The notes: generated from the letters alone by a model not told the origin. A stretch of 64,000 nt of DNA from Paraglaciecola algarum (GCF_021532655.1 NZ_JAKGAS010000008.1:226861-290860), one strand, 5' to 3'. Shown: positions 1-10,800, counted from the first letter of the stretch. A program made the numbers and translations.

Positions 1-5
1 CCTAA

Positions 6-122
6 ACTGTTTTGGTCCACCTGAATGTACCCTATGACTTAGACGCTAAGATTGAGACCACAAACAGAGTTGGTTTTGTTAAAGGCGAATACTTATCCTA
101 CGTAGTTTCATGTAAATTTTAG
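6..122 (+). other. possible C-terminal gene fragment at the window edge
   Basis: One frame runs open from base 6 to a TAG at 120-122 and translates to a protein-like 38-residue tail ending GEYLSYVVSCKF. An in-frame TAA sits at 3-5, so this is not simply the end of an intact gene entering the window in this frame. It could be a short remnant, a frameshifted tail or chance. No family is recognised. Confidence 0.2.
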
Positions 123-148
123 TAATTCTAATTCATCTTGGCAGGTGA

Positions 149-727
149 TCATTCATAAGTTTTAACTGCCTGTTTCCAAAATTTTTCTTTGGTTAATTTT
201 TTCAGGGCTTGAGTGTGGGGGGCTGACTTTTTGCCTTTTTTCACTCTCATTGGTAAATATTTTATAAGTTGCTTAATCGGCCCAGTGTCACCTAGCTCTG
301 CCATGACTAAGGCGTGTTTTACCGAATATTTAAACGCGGCATATTCGCGATCTGCTGTGCTACTAGATCTAACTCCTGGCTGACGGTTAAACAGAACATG
401 GCCAAATTCATGAAGTACAACCACTACTAACCTGTCTTCTGGATGTGTGTCCATTGCTCGAAGAAACATTTTCGGTGCAAGGTAAATAGCTTTTTTACCT
501 ATAGCCCTTCCGAGAGAGCCTTTAGTTGCTTCAATATACACATCAACATTTTTTTGTGTGACCAGCTCTATGGTTTGCCAGAGTTTAGGATATTTAGCAG
601 GATTATTTTTTACAATCTTCTCAAACAATTTTTGAGATATTCCTTCACCGCGTTTCACTTCACCAGCGGTTAAAGACCAACAAGTTAATAGAGCTACCAG
701 AAAACTAGCAAGGCGAATTATTTTCAA
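149..727 (-). CDS. small secreted HExxH metallopeptidase-like protein
   Basis: A 192-residue protein with an N-terminal signal peptide (hydrophobic residues about 5-21). The sequence HEFGH at residues 106-110 is the zinc-binding HExxH motif of gluzincin-type peptidases. A glutamate in DREYA (E128), 18 residues on, is a plausible third zinc ligand. The last quarter is lysine-rich (KKGKK). It probably acts in the periplasm or is secreted. No peptidase family is recognised beyond the motif and the substrate is unknown. It is followed on the same strand, reading leftward, by no visible partner; the FrnE-like gene lies 61 bases upstream, so co-transcription is possible. Confidence 0.65.
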   Translation of the reverse strand: MKIIRLASFLVALLTCWSLTAGEVKRGEGISQKLFEKIVKNNPAKYPKLWQTIELVTQKNVDVYIEATKGSLGRAIGKKAIYLAPKMFLRAMDTHPEDRLVVVVLHEFGHVLFNRQPGVRSSSTADREYAAFKYSVKHALVMAELGDTGPIKQLIKYLPMRVKKGKKSAPHTQALKKLTKEKFWKQAVKTYE

Positions 728-788
728 GAGTTACTATTCCTTTTTTCGTTATGATTTAAAGTCTATTATTCGAATGTATTCGACGACT

Positions 789-1469
789 TTAACCTTCTTT
801 AGCTATTTCCCTAAGTGCCGCTTCAAACACTTCCACTGGCTGGCCACCGCTGATTAGGTGTTTGTTATTGACTATCACAGCAGGTACTGAACTCACTCCA
901 GCTGACTGATAATGCTGCTGTATTTTTCGAACGTCTTGAGCATATTGATCTGAATTTAAAATACCTTGAGCTATGTCTTTATTCAGCCCAACTTTATCCA
1001 CTACGGCTAGTAGTTGTTGATGATCACTAGGATTACCTTCTTGTTGAAAATACAAATCAAACAAGGCCAGCTTTAACTTTGTTTGATTACCTTGTTCACA
1101 AGTATTCTTCTGCTCTTCATCAAGCTCCTGAGCCCAATGTAATAACCTATGGGCATCAAAGGTATTGTAAATGCGGCCCCCACCTCTAACTCCAAATTTA
1201 TAACCTAAAGACAAGCCCCGTTGCTTGATGGTTTCACGATTTTGTGCAGCTTGCTGCTCACTAATACCGTATTTCTGGGTGATATGTTCAACAATCTCCT
1301 GCCCTTCTTTAGGCATTTTCGGATTCAGTTCAAAAGGTTGCCAACTAATGCTAGCTGTAATATTTGGCGCGATATTTTGCAGCGCCTGCTCAAGAGCTTT
1401 ATAGCCAATAATACACCAAGGACAAGAAACGTCTGAAACAATATCAATAGTTAACTGAGTCACAATCAT
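789..1469 (-). CDS. DsbA-family oxidoreductase, FrnE-like
   Basis: A 226-residue thioredoxin-fold protein of the DsbA/FrnE (2-hydroxychromene-2-carboxylate isomerase-like) family. The active-site motif CPWC lies at residues 16-19 (DVSCPWCIIGYKAL), and a SSVPAV stretch near residue 195 supplies the cis-proline of the fold. There is no signal peptide, so it is cytoplasmic, as FrnE proteins generally are; they act in thiol-disulfide exchange and stress tolerance. Length fits the family. The ATG at 1469 sits almost on top of its AGGTGA sequence; the GTG two codons later has better spacing and may be the true start. Confidence 0.85.
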   Translation of the reverse strand: MIVTQLTIDIVSDVSCPWCIIGYKALEQALQNIAPNITASISWQPFELNPKMPKEGQEIVEHITQKYGISEQQAAQNRETIKQRGLSLGYKFGVRGGGRIYNTFDAHRLLHWAQELDEEQKNTCEQGNQTKLKLALFDLYFQQEGNPSDHQQLLAVVDKVGLNKDIAQGILNSDQYAQDVRKIQQHYQSAGVSSVPAVIVNNKHLISGGQPVEVFEAALREIAKEG

Positions 1470-1546
1470 TCACCTATTTTGATTATAATATTCTATAGAC
1501 CTGAGTTTATTCGGTATAGGCTCATTTTATTTTTTAAACATCCATA

Positions 1547-2056
1547 TCAGGCCACTTTCTTGCGGCCAACAAACACATAACCCAACATACCAAAAATAAC
1601 ATCCAACAGAGCTGCTACTAAAAAGCCACTGACTAAGCCCCATACTAAAGCCACGGGATTGATTAAAATCACATAACTATATTGCTGCATGGTTTCTTTG
1701 AGGATCTTACTGTCTGGGGTTAATAACACATGGCTAGTTCTAAAAATTGATGACTGTTGCAAGGCTGCCAATTCAGCTTTCAATAAATTAAGGCGATCAG
1801 ACATAAAACGGATATTTTTAGCGTCATCTCTAAAAATTACATCATCACTTTTTTCATAATGCGCCACCAGCGCAGACATATCGCCATTAAAATATTTATC
1901 TGCTGTTTGTTGAAATCCAGCAATTAACTCTTTGGCTTCAACCAGATGTGCGTCCACCCTTTTTTGGTATTGATCGACCACAGCCGGAATTTGAATGCCC
2001 ATAAGCAATCCACTGCAAAACAAAATAAGTCGAAAATAATCAGTAATAAATTTCAT
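1547..2056 (-). CDS. DUF2937 family inner-membrane protein
   Basis: A 169-residue protein that fits the DUF2937 family of proteobacteria. An N-terminal hydrophobic segment (about 7-24) is followed by a roughly 100-residue soluble stretch with coiled-coil character, then a long C-terminal hydrophobic region (about 128-162) with one or two membrane spans. The soluble part probably faces the periplasm. No function is known for the family. It stands alone, 77 bases upstream of the FrnE-like gene on the same strand. Confidence 0.7.
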   Translation of the reverse strand: MKFITDYFRLILFCSGLLMGIQIPAVVDQYQKRVDAHLVEAKELIAGFQQTADKYFNGDMSALVAHYEKSDDVIFRDDAKNIRFMSDRLNLLKAELAALQQSSIFRTSHVLLTPDSKILKETMQQYSYVILINPVALVWGLVSGFLVAALLDVIFGMLGYVFVGRKKVA

Positions 2057-2158
2057 TTTATATACTCAAGCTAATCTACCGATACCTTAGTTTAGCTGAA
2101 TTACCTTGCTGCTATTTAACCGAACTTCTATAGTAATCAAAAGCGCACGTAAAAGGGT

Positions 2159-2545
2159 ATGAGTTTGTTAAATAAATTAGTCAAAACATCTTTATTCGCC
2201 ACATTCTGTTTGGCTAGCTTTACCTATGCAGAAGATAGACCTATTCTAGATATCACTATGCACTCTGAGAAATGTCCAGAATCTTTTTACGCCTTGCCAG
2301 TGTTACCTCAAGCCAAATTTTGCCAACAGTTTTCGGCCGATTTGCCAGCTAGTATGTCTTATCACGTTAATAATGATCAACAAACTGCCGCTCAATTTTA
2401 TCTTGAAAAAATGGGCCAAGCGCAAAGCCAAGAAACCTTAAAAGGCCGTATCGTTTTACAATACAAAAATGGCAATAAAATTGTGATTATTTCTGCTGAT
2501 GGAAACGGCAGCCAAATCGACATTTTAGTCAAATCCAACAGTTAA
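2159..2545 (+). CDS. hypothetical exported protein
   Basis: A 128-residue protein with a signal peptide (about residues 8-24, cleavage near TYA-ED). Two cysteines in the mature part (in SEKCPE and AKFCQQ) could form a disulfide. The start is preceded by AAAAGGG at good spacing, and a strong terminator follows 21 bases after the stop, so it is a single-gene transcript unit. No family is recognised; it is a small periplasmic protein of unknown role. Confidence 0.6.
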   Translation: MSLLNKLVKTSLFATFCLASFTYAEDRPILDITMHSEKCPESFYALPVLPQAKFCQQFSADLPASMSYHVNNDQQTAAQFYLEKMGQAQSQETLKGRIVLQYKNGNKIVIISADGNGSQIDILVKSNS

Positions 2546-2566
2546 TCAGTATCTAAAAACATAAAG

Positions 2567-2600
2567 TGCCAAGCCGTTAATCTTGCTTGGCATTTTTTTT
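2567..2600 (+). terminator. rho-independent terminator
   Basis: Perfect 8-bp stem TGCCAAGC (2567-2574) and GCTTGGCA (2585-2592) followed by eight T residues. It ends transcription of the small exported protein gene. Confidence 0.9.
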
Positions 2601-2660
2601 GCAAAACATTCTTCGAAACTAACCCTCAGTCAACTTTTTGACATTCGTTTTGGAGAAAGC

Positions 2661-3272
2661 ATGGAACTCGCATTTGTATTAATGATGATGCTAATCATAG
2701 TGGCTGTAGCTGCGATGAAATTGCATGAACCGGCATTAGCCTTCCCTTTTAAAAAGAAAGCTAACTTATTCACGCCTGTTGAACGTTCTTTTTTAGACTT
2801 AATTGAAAAAGCTGTGGGCTCTGAAGTTCGTATTATGTGCCGAGTAAGAATGAGTGATATTTTATCGATACGCCAAACTACTGACAAAAAAACCATGAAG
2901 AATGCTTTGAACAGAGCAGGCGGCAAACAGTTCGATTTTGTTTTATGTTCTAAAGACAATATGACCCCTATGTTAGCCATAGATTTAGTGCATAACAAAG
3001 GTAAAGAGGGCTATAAAAATCAAAGAGATTTTTATGTCAGTGGTGCGTTAAATGCAGCCCACATTCCTCATGTTAGAATTAAAGTACGTTCTGGTTATAC
3101 GGTCAAAGACATCCAAGAGTGCATCCAAGCCAAATTACCTAAACAAAAATACACACCGCCACCTGTGATGTCTGGTACAGCTAAGTTAGCCAAGGATTTT
3201 GCTAATCAAGCCAGACCTACACGACCAATCAAAACCAATAAAACGGTTCCAAGACCAGTAGCAGCTGCTTAA
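2661..3272 (+). CDS. DUF2726 domain protein with N-terminal membrane anchor
   Basis: A 203-residue protein starting at the ATG at 2661, chosen because GGAGA lies just upstream and because the longer open frame would begin inside the preceding terminator. Residues 1-18 form one membrane span (MELAFVLMMMLIIVAVAA). The rest fits DUF2726, which begins near LFTPVERSFLDLIEKAV and has a restriction-endonuclease-like fold in related proteins (FDFVLCSKDNMTPMLAIDL). The C-terminal 30 residues are basic and proline-rich. The family is common in gammaproteobacteria; its function is not established, and any nuclease activity is inference. Confidence 0.75.
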   Translation: MELAFVLMMMLIIVAVAAMKLHEPALAFPFKKKANLFTPVERSFLDLIEKAVGSEVRIMCRVRMSDILSIRQTTDKKTMKNALNRAGGKQFDFVLCSKDNMTPMLAIDLVHNKGKEGYKNQRDFYVSGALNAAHIPHVRIKVRSGYTVKDIQECIQAKLPKQKYTPPPVMSGTAKLAKDFANQARPTRPIKTNKTVPRPVAAA

Positions 3273-3292
3273 CCTTTTTTACAGCCAGTAAT

Positions 3293-3331
3293 AAATCGGT
3301 ACAAGCTAAATGTTTTAGCTTGTACCGATTT
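3293..3331. terminator. long perfect hairpin, bidirectional terminator candidate
   Basis: An 18-bp perfect inverted repeat (3293-3310 and 3314-3331) with a 3-base loop follows the DUF2726 gene. The A/T ends of the arms give short U tracts in both directions. It separates the DUF2726 gene from the regulator downstream. Confidence 0.75.
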
Positions 3332-3458
3332 ATACCAATGACAATAACATTCAATTTAACAATAAGCCTTAAAAAACGGCCACTAAAAATTATATATAAA
3401 GATCGTAATTAGTATACAATTTACAAATTCATTATCTGATGCGACATAAATCCTTAAA

Positions 3459-6400
3459 ATGACTAGTGGATATTTGTACTCAAACCCACGCTTTAGTGTC
3501 TTAATCTGTATATTTGTAATCTGTTTAATCGTTTTGTCTTTGTTACAACCGGCCAATGCGGTCACACCATACCAGCCCGACATTACACCATATGCTATAG
3601 AGCCGTACGCTTGGCCTGAAGTAGAAGGACTACCCAACGATAGTCTTTTTGACATAACCACAGACAAAAATAGTCATCTGTGGATGGGAGGGGCAAATGC
3701 CATTCTCAAGTACGATGGTGAAACTCTTACAAAATATACGCCTAACAATATCGAAGAGAACTTAGGCTCATATACATACTCATTAGCTGTTCGAGATGAC
3801 GGAGAGTTGTTTGCCATGTCTCGTTCCCAAATGTTTCATTTTAATAAAACAAAATGGCAAGCATATGGACCGCCAGTGTCCCCCATACCTTCTGGCTTCT
3901 GGGTACAAAAACGTATTACTTTTGGGAAAGACAACTTTTGGCAAAAATCCAGCGAAGATCTGCTTAGAATAAACCAAGATGAATTTGAATATATCCATCT
4001 AGACAATGGGCATATAGAACATTTTATCATTGACCAACAAGGCTACTTTTGGGTGTTGTTCCGTCAATCGAAATCAGTAAAACGATTCGCTTACAATAAA
4101 GGGAAGTTTATTGAATTAAATCATTGGCCTAGGTTGATGGAAAATACTCAGCAGAGCAAAATCGTACAACTAACTCATTCTGAATTATGGATAATTAGTC
4201 AAGATCCAAAACAACCGCCCCTCGCCTTAAACATCCAAAATATAAATAAAAATCAAACAAGCAGTCACACCTGGAAACAGATTCGTTATCCGACTACTAA
4301 CGGATTTAGCAATCAGGCTGTCATATCAGACACTGATAACAACATTTTACTTTTTTCATCTAGTCACTTGCACCTCAAAACACCTGAAAAATGGTATTCA
4401 GTTCCACTAAACACTTTGAATATTACGCGAGATATTTTATCACTTAAACAAGCTTCGAATGGCGATATATGGTTACTTGAACTCGGCAAAGCGGTTCGTC
4501 GTTTTAATCCTGTTTCACCAAGGCAAATGACCTTCAATGACTTGATGTTTGGTTGTGAAAGTCAAAATAGTGAATTTTTTATTAACAAGGCTGGCTACAT
4601 TATTCAACATAATCAATTGACCGATAGTTGGCTTAAGCATGAAAAAACTAAGCAGTTAATATCCACTCCTTTAAATTTATTGTGCACCCAACAAAATGAC
4701 ATCATTGTTTATGGGTCAGACAATAAAACTGCCGCAATTTCAGTGTTAACTGCTGAGAACGTACTACAAAGTCCAGATAAAGCGCTTAATTGGCAAAAAA
4801 TATTGCTACCACAGTTACATCAAAACATTGGCTTGTTGTCTGCCATTGAATTACAAAATGGTGACATCTACCTAGGGAGAAATGATGAGTTACCAAAAAC
4901 ACAAGGAGTCATAGTTAAGCTACAAAAAAAGAAGGATGGTTACAAAATTAGCAATATCCCGCTGGATTATTATTACAATCGTGTGGCCACAATAGCCGAA
5001 TTACCTGATAACCAACTAGCCTTTAGTAACTCAAACCTACAAATTCTCTCTCTAAATAAAACGGCAAAGACCACAAATTCGACAGCAGTCACTTTGCCTA
5101 ACAATTTTGTAGCAGCTTGGATTGAAGGACTCGCTGCAGATTCTCGCGATAACCTTTGGGTTGCTACATGGCATTACGGCGTCTTAGCTTTTAACAATGG
5201 GCAATGGCGACAATATGCCCTTAACGAAGGCTTAAGTGGTAAAAACGCCGCTAGCATAGCCCGACTAAGTAACGATGACATAGTGGCATTAACCCACAAT
5301 GGTGTAGATAGGTTTGATGGAGCGGTTTGGCAACCACTCGATATATATGGAGTTAAAGCTATACGGGAAGGCAGTAATTTAGTTGAAGGCAGCGATAGTA
5401 CCATCTGGGTAAACCAAGCTTCTCGAGAGTGGACATTTAGATATCAACGTCCCTATTCATACAACAGTTTCGAATATCATCAACAACAAGATATATTTAA
5501 AACGATACGCTATCAGGCAACAAAAATGGCGCCATCGGTTGAAATAGAGCTAGCTAACCCTTTAATAGAATATCAAAATTCAGTATTGGTATCCTGGCGC
5601 GGATTTGACCAATGGTTTGAAACATCTTCAGCCAACTTAAAATATTCTTATCGGGTAAATGACGGAGAATGGTCCATTTTTTCCTCTGACACCAGTCATG
5701 CGTTTACTAATTTATCACCTAAGACTTACACCATTGAAGTACGATCCCGTGATGCGGATGGTAACACTTCCAAAAGCCCCGCAAGTTTGTCTTTTACTAT
5801 CAGTGCTCCATTCTGGCAACAAACCTGGTTTTATATTGTTATAACGGTCATTTTTGTCTTAATGCTAACGACATTATTAGTATTAATCGCCCAGCGTTTG
5901 AAACAAAAAAGTCAGATAAACCAAGCGCGTATGGAGTTTTTAACCCATATTTCTCACGAATTACGCAATCCTTTGGCTTTAATCATTTCTCCCATTGAAG
6001 AATATTTTCAACAACACCCCAAACAAAAAAACTATGGGCTACAACTTGCCTTGCGTAATGCCAACCGATTAAAGGAATTAATCAATCAATTATTGGATTA
6101 CCGCCGTTTACAAGCTGGAAATATCAAATTAGAGAACAAGCCAAATGATTTAATTCAAATGCTTAAAATTTTAATCGCTGATTTACATTTCATCGCCGAC
6201 AAAAAGCAGCAAAGCATTAATTTTTTAAGCCCACTAAATCATTATCATTGCCTTTTTGATTATGACGTAATGCGTAAGATTATTGAAAACTTAATCACAA
6301 ATGCTCTCAAGTATTCCGATAAACATGCTTCGGTAATCGTTATAGTGAACAAACATTCAAGTGGAATTAAAATATCAGTGGAAGACAATGGCATTGGTAT

Positions 6401-7589
6401 TCCCCTAAATGAACAAGCACATATTTTCACTCCATTTTATTCACAAAAAAAGCATAGATTTGACAACCATAATAGTTTTGGTATTGGCTTATCATTAGTT
6501 AATGATTTAGTGGCGTTAAATCATGGGAATATAAAAGTAGAAAGTCCAATTAAAGATTCCCAGCATGGTTCTCGTTTTACCCTTACCTTTAACCACTTAA
6601 CAGAAATCAAATCGGCTAGTACAAACGTCACTCACAAGCCCAATGACTCAACTAGTTCAAATTCAATAAATATTCCGATTGCGAGTCACTCATTAACAAC
6701 AGAGCCTAGCAAACAAAAGGTTCATGTTTTATTAGTGGATGATAATATTGAGCTTACTCAGTATTTACTACAAGAGTTATCAGCAGACTTTCAATGTCAT
6801 GTAGAACACAATGGTAAGCAAGCACTTACATACGCCATAAATAACATTCCAGATATCATTATCTCAGACTACAAAATGCCAGAAATGGATGGTTTGGAGT
6901 TATGCCAAGCACTTAAAAATAACATTGCGACTAGTCATATTCCCTTATTACTGCATACCGCAATGACATCCGAAGCGCACCAATTAAAAGGTTTAACTTT
7001 TGGTGCGGTAGACTATTTATTAAAACCCGTTTCTATTCAACTGTTGAAAAGTCGTATTTATAGCTTAATGGATCATAGAGCCCATCACGCTATTTTTGTT
7101 CAGCAAGCCTTACAAACTAAACAACAGATATCATTCCCTAACTCAGACTTGGATAATGAGCCTGCTGATGAAACTATCTCAGCTGCACAAATTAGCAAAC
7201 AATCCCATGATGAACTTCTAAAGATAAACATTGCGATTACACCACAAGAACAGACTTTCTTAACACTGGTACATCAGCAGTTAAAACTCAACTTTAAGAA
7301 TACTGATTTTAATGCAGAACAATTAGCGCAATTGGTACATATGAGCCGTAGTGCTTTTTATCGAAAATTTAAAGCTTTGACCAATATTACCCCAGCCGAA
7401 CACATCAAAATTTATCGACTCAATACTGCAAAAAAACTGCTGTTAGATGGTTATACAGTCTCAGAAATTATCAGGCAGACAGGCTACAGCGATCCCAGCT
7501 CTTTCAATAGAGCCTATAAAAATCTGTTTGGCAAAAACCCTTCCGATGAAAAAGCTCAATCAAAAAAGTTTAATGAGAAAGGCCAGTAA
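3459..7589 (+). CDS. hybrid two-component system regulator (HTCS), sensor kinase-receiver-AraC in one protein
   Basis: A 1376-residue one-protein signalling system. In order: N-terminal signal/anchor (about 13-35); a periplasmic sensor of Reg_prop beta-propeller repeats (for example GLPNDSLFDITTDKNSHLWM); a Y_Y_Y domain ending near residue 785; one membrane span (about 787-811); HisKA with the phospho-acceptor in HELRNP (His833); HATPase with N and G boxes (NLITNALKYS, GIGLSL); a receiver with DD at 1094-1095, phospho-acceptor Asp1137 and Lys1189; a C-terminal AraC-type HTH (about 1275-1370). HTCS proteins usually sense oligosaccharides and control adjacent utilisation genes. The next four genes, on the same strand after a 252-base gap, are the likely targets. 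All catalytic residues are present. Confidence 0.93.
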   Translation: MTSGYLYSNPRFSVLICIFVICLIVLSLLQPANAVTPYQPDITPYAIEPYAWPEVEGLPNDSLFDITTDKNSHLWMGGANAILKYDGETLTKYTPNNIEENLGSYTYSLAVRDDGELFAMSRSQMFHFNKTKWQAYGPPVSPIPSGFWVQKRITFGKDNFWQKSSEDLLRINQDEFEYIHLDNGHIEHFIIDQQGYFWVLFRQSKSVKRFAYNKGKFIELNHWPRLMENTQQSKIVQLTHSELWIISQDPKQPPLALNIQNINKNQTSSHTWKQIRYPTTNGFSNQAVISDTDNNILLFSSSHLHLKTPEKWYSVPLNTLNITRDILSLKQASNGDIWLLELGKAVRRFNPVSPRQMTFNDLMFGCESQNSEFFINKAGYIIQHNQLTDSWLKHEKTKQLISTPLNLLCTQQNDIIVYGSDNKTAAISVLTAENVLQSPDKALNWQKILLPQLHQNIGLLSAIELQNGDIYLGRNDELPKTQGVIVKLQKKKDGYKISNIPLDYYYNRVATIAELPDNQLAFSNSNLQILSLNKTAKTTNSTAVTLPNNFVAAWIEGLAADSRDNLWVATWHYGVLAFNNGQWRQYALNEGLSGKNAASIARLSNDDIVALTHNGVDRFDGAVWQPLDIYGVKAIREGSNLVEGSDSTIWVNQASREWTFRYQRPYSYNSFEYHQQQDIFKTIRYQATKMAPSVEIELANPLIEYQNSVLVSWRGFDQWFETSSANLKYSYRVNDGEWSIFSSDTSHAFTNLSPKTYTIEVRSRDADGNTSKSPASLSFTISAPFWQQTWFYIVITVIFVLMLTTLLVLIAQRLKQKSQINQARMEFLTHISHELRNPLALIISPIEEYFQQHPKQKNYGLQLALRNANRLKELINQLLDYRRLQAGNIKLENKPNDLIQMLKILIADLHFIADKKQQSINFLSPLNHYHCLFDYDVMRKIIENLITNALKYSDKHASVIVIVNKHSSGIKISVEDNGIGIPLNEQAHIFTPFYSQKKHRFDNHNSFGIGLSLVNDLVALNHGNIKVESPIKDSQHGSRFTLTFNHLTEIKSASTNVTHKPNDSTSSNSINIPIASHSLTTEPSKQKVHVLLVDDNIELTQYLLQELSADFQCHVEHNGKQALTYAINNIPDIIISDYKMPEMDGLELCQALKNNIATSHIPLLLHTAMTSEAHQLKGLTFGAVDYLLKPVSIQLLKSRIYSLMDHRAHHAIFVQQALQTKQQISFPNSDLDNEPADETISAAQISKQSHDELLKINIAITPQEQTFLTLVHQQLKLNFKNTDFNAEQLAQLVHMSRSAFYRKFKALTNITPAEHIKIYRLNTAKKLLLDGYTVSEIIRQTGYSDPSSFNRAYKNLFGKNPSDEKAQSKKFNEKGQ

Positions 7590-7620
7590 AAACTGATAAT
7601 TTGTCCTTTTATGTTGTCAA

Positions 7621-7638
7621 TTTGTATCAGCTTTGTAT
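7621..7638 (+). promoter_or_regulatory. candidate regulator operator, direct repeat
   Basis: TTTGTAT occurs at 7621-7627 and again at 7632-7638, an 11-bp period expected for AraC-type half-sites on one DNA face. It lies in the 252-base gap between the HTCS gene and the cassette it probably controls. The assignment is inference; the gap also holds AT-rich sequence able to serve as a promoter. Confidence 0.3.
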
Positions 7639-7841
7639 TAAAAACTAGGCCAGAAAGTATAACTTATTGATTTCAATTAAAATTTATATATAAACTTCAC
7701 TTTGCATATTTTGACTCCGTGTCATAAATCTTTTACGCTGTTATTAACATTATGTTCACACAACGATATTAACTGCCTTGATGCGGTAAATAACATTGGA
7801 TACAGAATAAAATTTATCTAAGTAAGACCTGGAGAGCTATT

Positions 7842-10800
7842 TTGCAGCATATATCATTAACCAAGGAGTATTTTTTTAGTTCAGTGACTTATGCAGTTAC
7901 TCAAACTAAAAAAAGTGCCTTATTTAGCTTATTTGTTTCCCTACTTTCTTTTAACGCTTTTGCCGAACTTAAATTTAACAACGACATCCGCCCAATCTTG
8001 TCGGATAAATGTTTTCACTGCCATGGCCCAGATAAAGCCGACCGCAAAGCAGGTTTACGTTTAGATACGGCAGAAGGATTAGTCACAGATTTAGGTGGAT
8101 ATGCTGCCATTATCCCGGGTAACCCAGAAGACAGTGCAGTATACAAACGAATCACTCATAGTGATCCAGAAGAACGTATGCCACCCGCCCATATGCACAA
8201 AGATCTCAGCGAACAGGAAATTGCCACTATTTACCAATGGATAAAAGAAGGCGCACCGTATCAAAACCATTGGTCTTTTGAACCGATAGTAGCTACCACT
8301 GTACCTAAGGTAAAACAGAAAGAGTGGGCTCAAAACCCTATCGACAACTTTATACTGGCTCGTTTAGAACAAGAAAATTTCTCTCCTTCGGCCAAGGCTG
8401 ATAAACATACTTTAATTCGCAGATTGGCTTTAGATTTAACTGGTTTACCCCCCACTCAAGAGTTAATCGAACAATTTACCAATGATCCATCAGCGGATGC
8501 ATATGAAAAAGCAGTCGACACCTTAATGGCCACTACAGCTTTTGGTGAGCACCAAGCCCATTATTGGTTAGACGCGGCTCGATATGCTGATACTCACGGC
8601 TTACATTTAGATAACTTACGAAGCATATGGCCATATCGAGATTGGGTAGTAAATGCTTTTAATCAAAACCAGCCTTTTGACCAATTTACCATCGAACAGC
8701 TTGCAGGGGATCTATTACCGGACCCCACTCAAGATCAATTAATTGCCACAGGGTTTGTAAGGTCAAACCCTAGTACCAGTGAAGGAGGGGCGATAGACGC
8801 TGAATATGCGGCTATTTATGCTAAAGATAGAACCGAAACCCTATCTACAGTTTGGATGGGGTTAACTACAGGCTGTGCCGGTTGTCATGATCATAAATTT
8901 GATCCTATTTCTCAAAAAGAATTTTATCAATTAACCGCCTTCTTTAGAAACACCACAGAAAAAGCTATGGATGGGAATGCGGCTGACTATCCGCCCTCTA
9001 TGCACGTTTTTAATGATAAAGACTCGGCGCTAATGAAGCATTTAAAAAACAGCAATGAGTCACTAAAAGCCAAAATAAAACAGCTTAGTGAAAGTAGCTC
9101 ATCAGAGATTAAAAAATGGATTAATAATCACCAGGACCCATCCCTTCCTCTGGCAGAAAGTGAACTTGCCTTCCACTTACCTGCCAATGAAGGTAAAGGA
9201 AATATAGTCACAACCCAGTTAAATCAAAAACAGTCTACTGCCAAAATCACTGGAAAATACCAATGGGTGGATGGCAAGCAAGGCAAAGCCTTAGCCATTA
9301 ACAAATCAACATTAATAGAGCTAGGTGACGCTGCTCAATATGACTATGGAGATAGTTTCAGTGTTAGTTTTTGGATAAAGCCACCAAAAGAAGAAATCAA
9401 AGCTCAACCCATAATAAGTCGAATGAACGTAGATCCTGAAAAAGGATGGTGGGATAGGCAAAGCGAAACCGCAGGTTGGTTTGTTGAAGTATTAAATAAT
9501 AAATCTTTAAGATTGACCTTAAATTATGGCAAAACAGCTTTTATCTATGGCAATTTAGGCAATGTAATGGAGCCTGAAAAATGGCAACACATCACTATTC
9601 AATATGATGGCAGTGCCAGCCAAAATGCCTTTAGATTTTATGTAAATGGTGAAGATCGCGGTAGAGCTCAAACAAAAAGCTTGTCGCCGGAAGAATTAGC
9701 TATAGTGCCAGAAGCTAAAATCGAAACACCTTTATCTATTGGTTTTGTTCAAAATCCTTATGACCACAAGGAAGATCGAACTGCCCCTGAAATAATTGAA
9801 AAAAATACCAAAACACCTTATGTAGCCATACAAGATATCAGGGTATACAAGAATGTATTAACCCCAGAAGAAAATATGCTAATTGCCAAATTACCTGATA
9901 TCCAACAAGCACTTACAGTAAGTAAACGATCTAAAGAACAGCAGACTTTGTTAAGTAATTACTACACCAGTCAGTTTTCTAAAAAAGGGCTAGAATACTA
10001 TGCACTGCGCCGCGCCCAACTACCACAGATAACGGCTATTCAACAACGTACGCCTATCACCCTTATTCTTGAAGAAAAGGCTGATAGCAAACCTTTTGCC
10101 CATATTCTAAACCGAGGGCAATATGATGACGAAGGTGAAAAAGTATTTTCAGGCACTTTAGCCATGTTACCGGCTATGGAAAAAACTGAAGGGCTCAATC
10201 GTTTAGATTTAGCTAAATGGTTAGTTCGAGACGACCATCCATTGACCGCACGGGTGACGATTAATCGCTTTTGGCAATATATATTTGGTCGAGGCTTAGT
10301 AGAAACCGCGGGAGATTTTGGTAGCCAAGGTACTCCGCCAACTCATCCAGAGTTATTAGATTGGTTAGCTAACGACTTCAAACAAAACGGTTGGGATGTG
10401 AAACGTGCCATCAAACAAATGGTGATGTCTGCCACCTATCAACAAACTTCAGTGTTCACACCTGAGTTGTTAGCCAAAGACTCCCACAATACTTTGTATG
10501 CACGATCTTCTCGTCCTCGCCTCGATGCTGAAGTGATTAGGGATCAAGCTTTAGTAGTTAGCGGACTGTTAAATGACCAAGTGGGTGGCCCACCGGTAAA
10601 ACCTTATCAACCAGCAGGTTTATGGAAAGCGGTAGCATATGTAGACAGTAATACCGCACACTTTAAACAAGATCACGGAGATAAATTATACCGAAAGAGT
10701 TTGTACACCTTTAGAAAACGTACGGCAGCTCCTCCAAGCATGTCTCTTTTTGATGCACCAGACAGAGAAAGCTGTGTAGTTCAGCGAGAGCAAACCAATA

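Noticed and set aside
7719..7736. Pho-box-like GTGTCAT-AAAT-CTTTTAC upstream of the PSCyt1 cassette
   Set aside because: Only 11 of 14 positions match; dozens of such matches are expected by chance on both strands of an AT-rich 64-kb window, and no well-placed -10 is seen.
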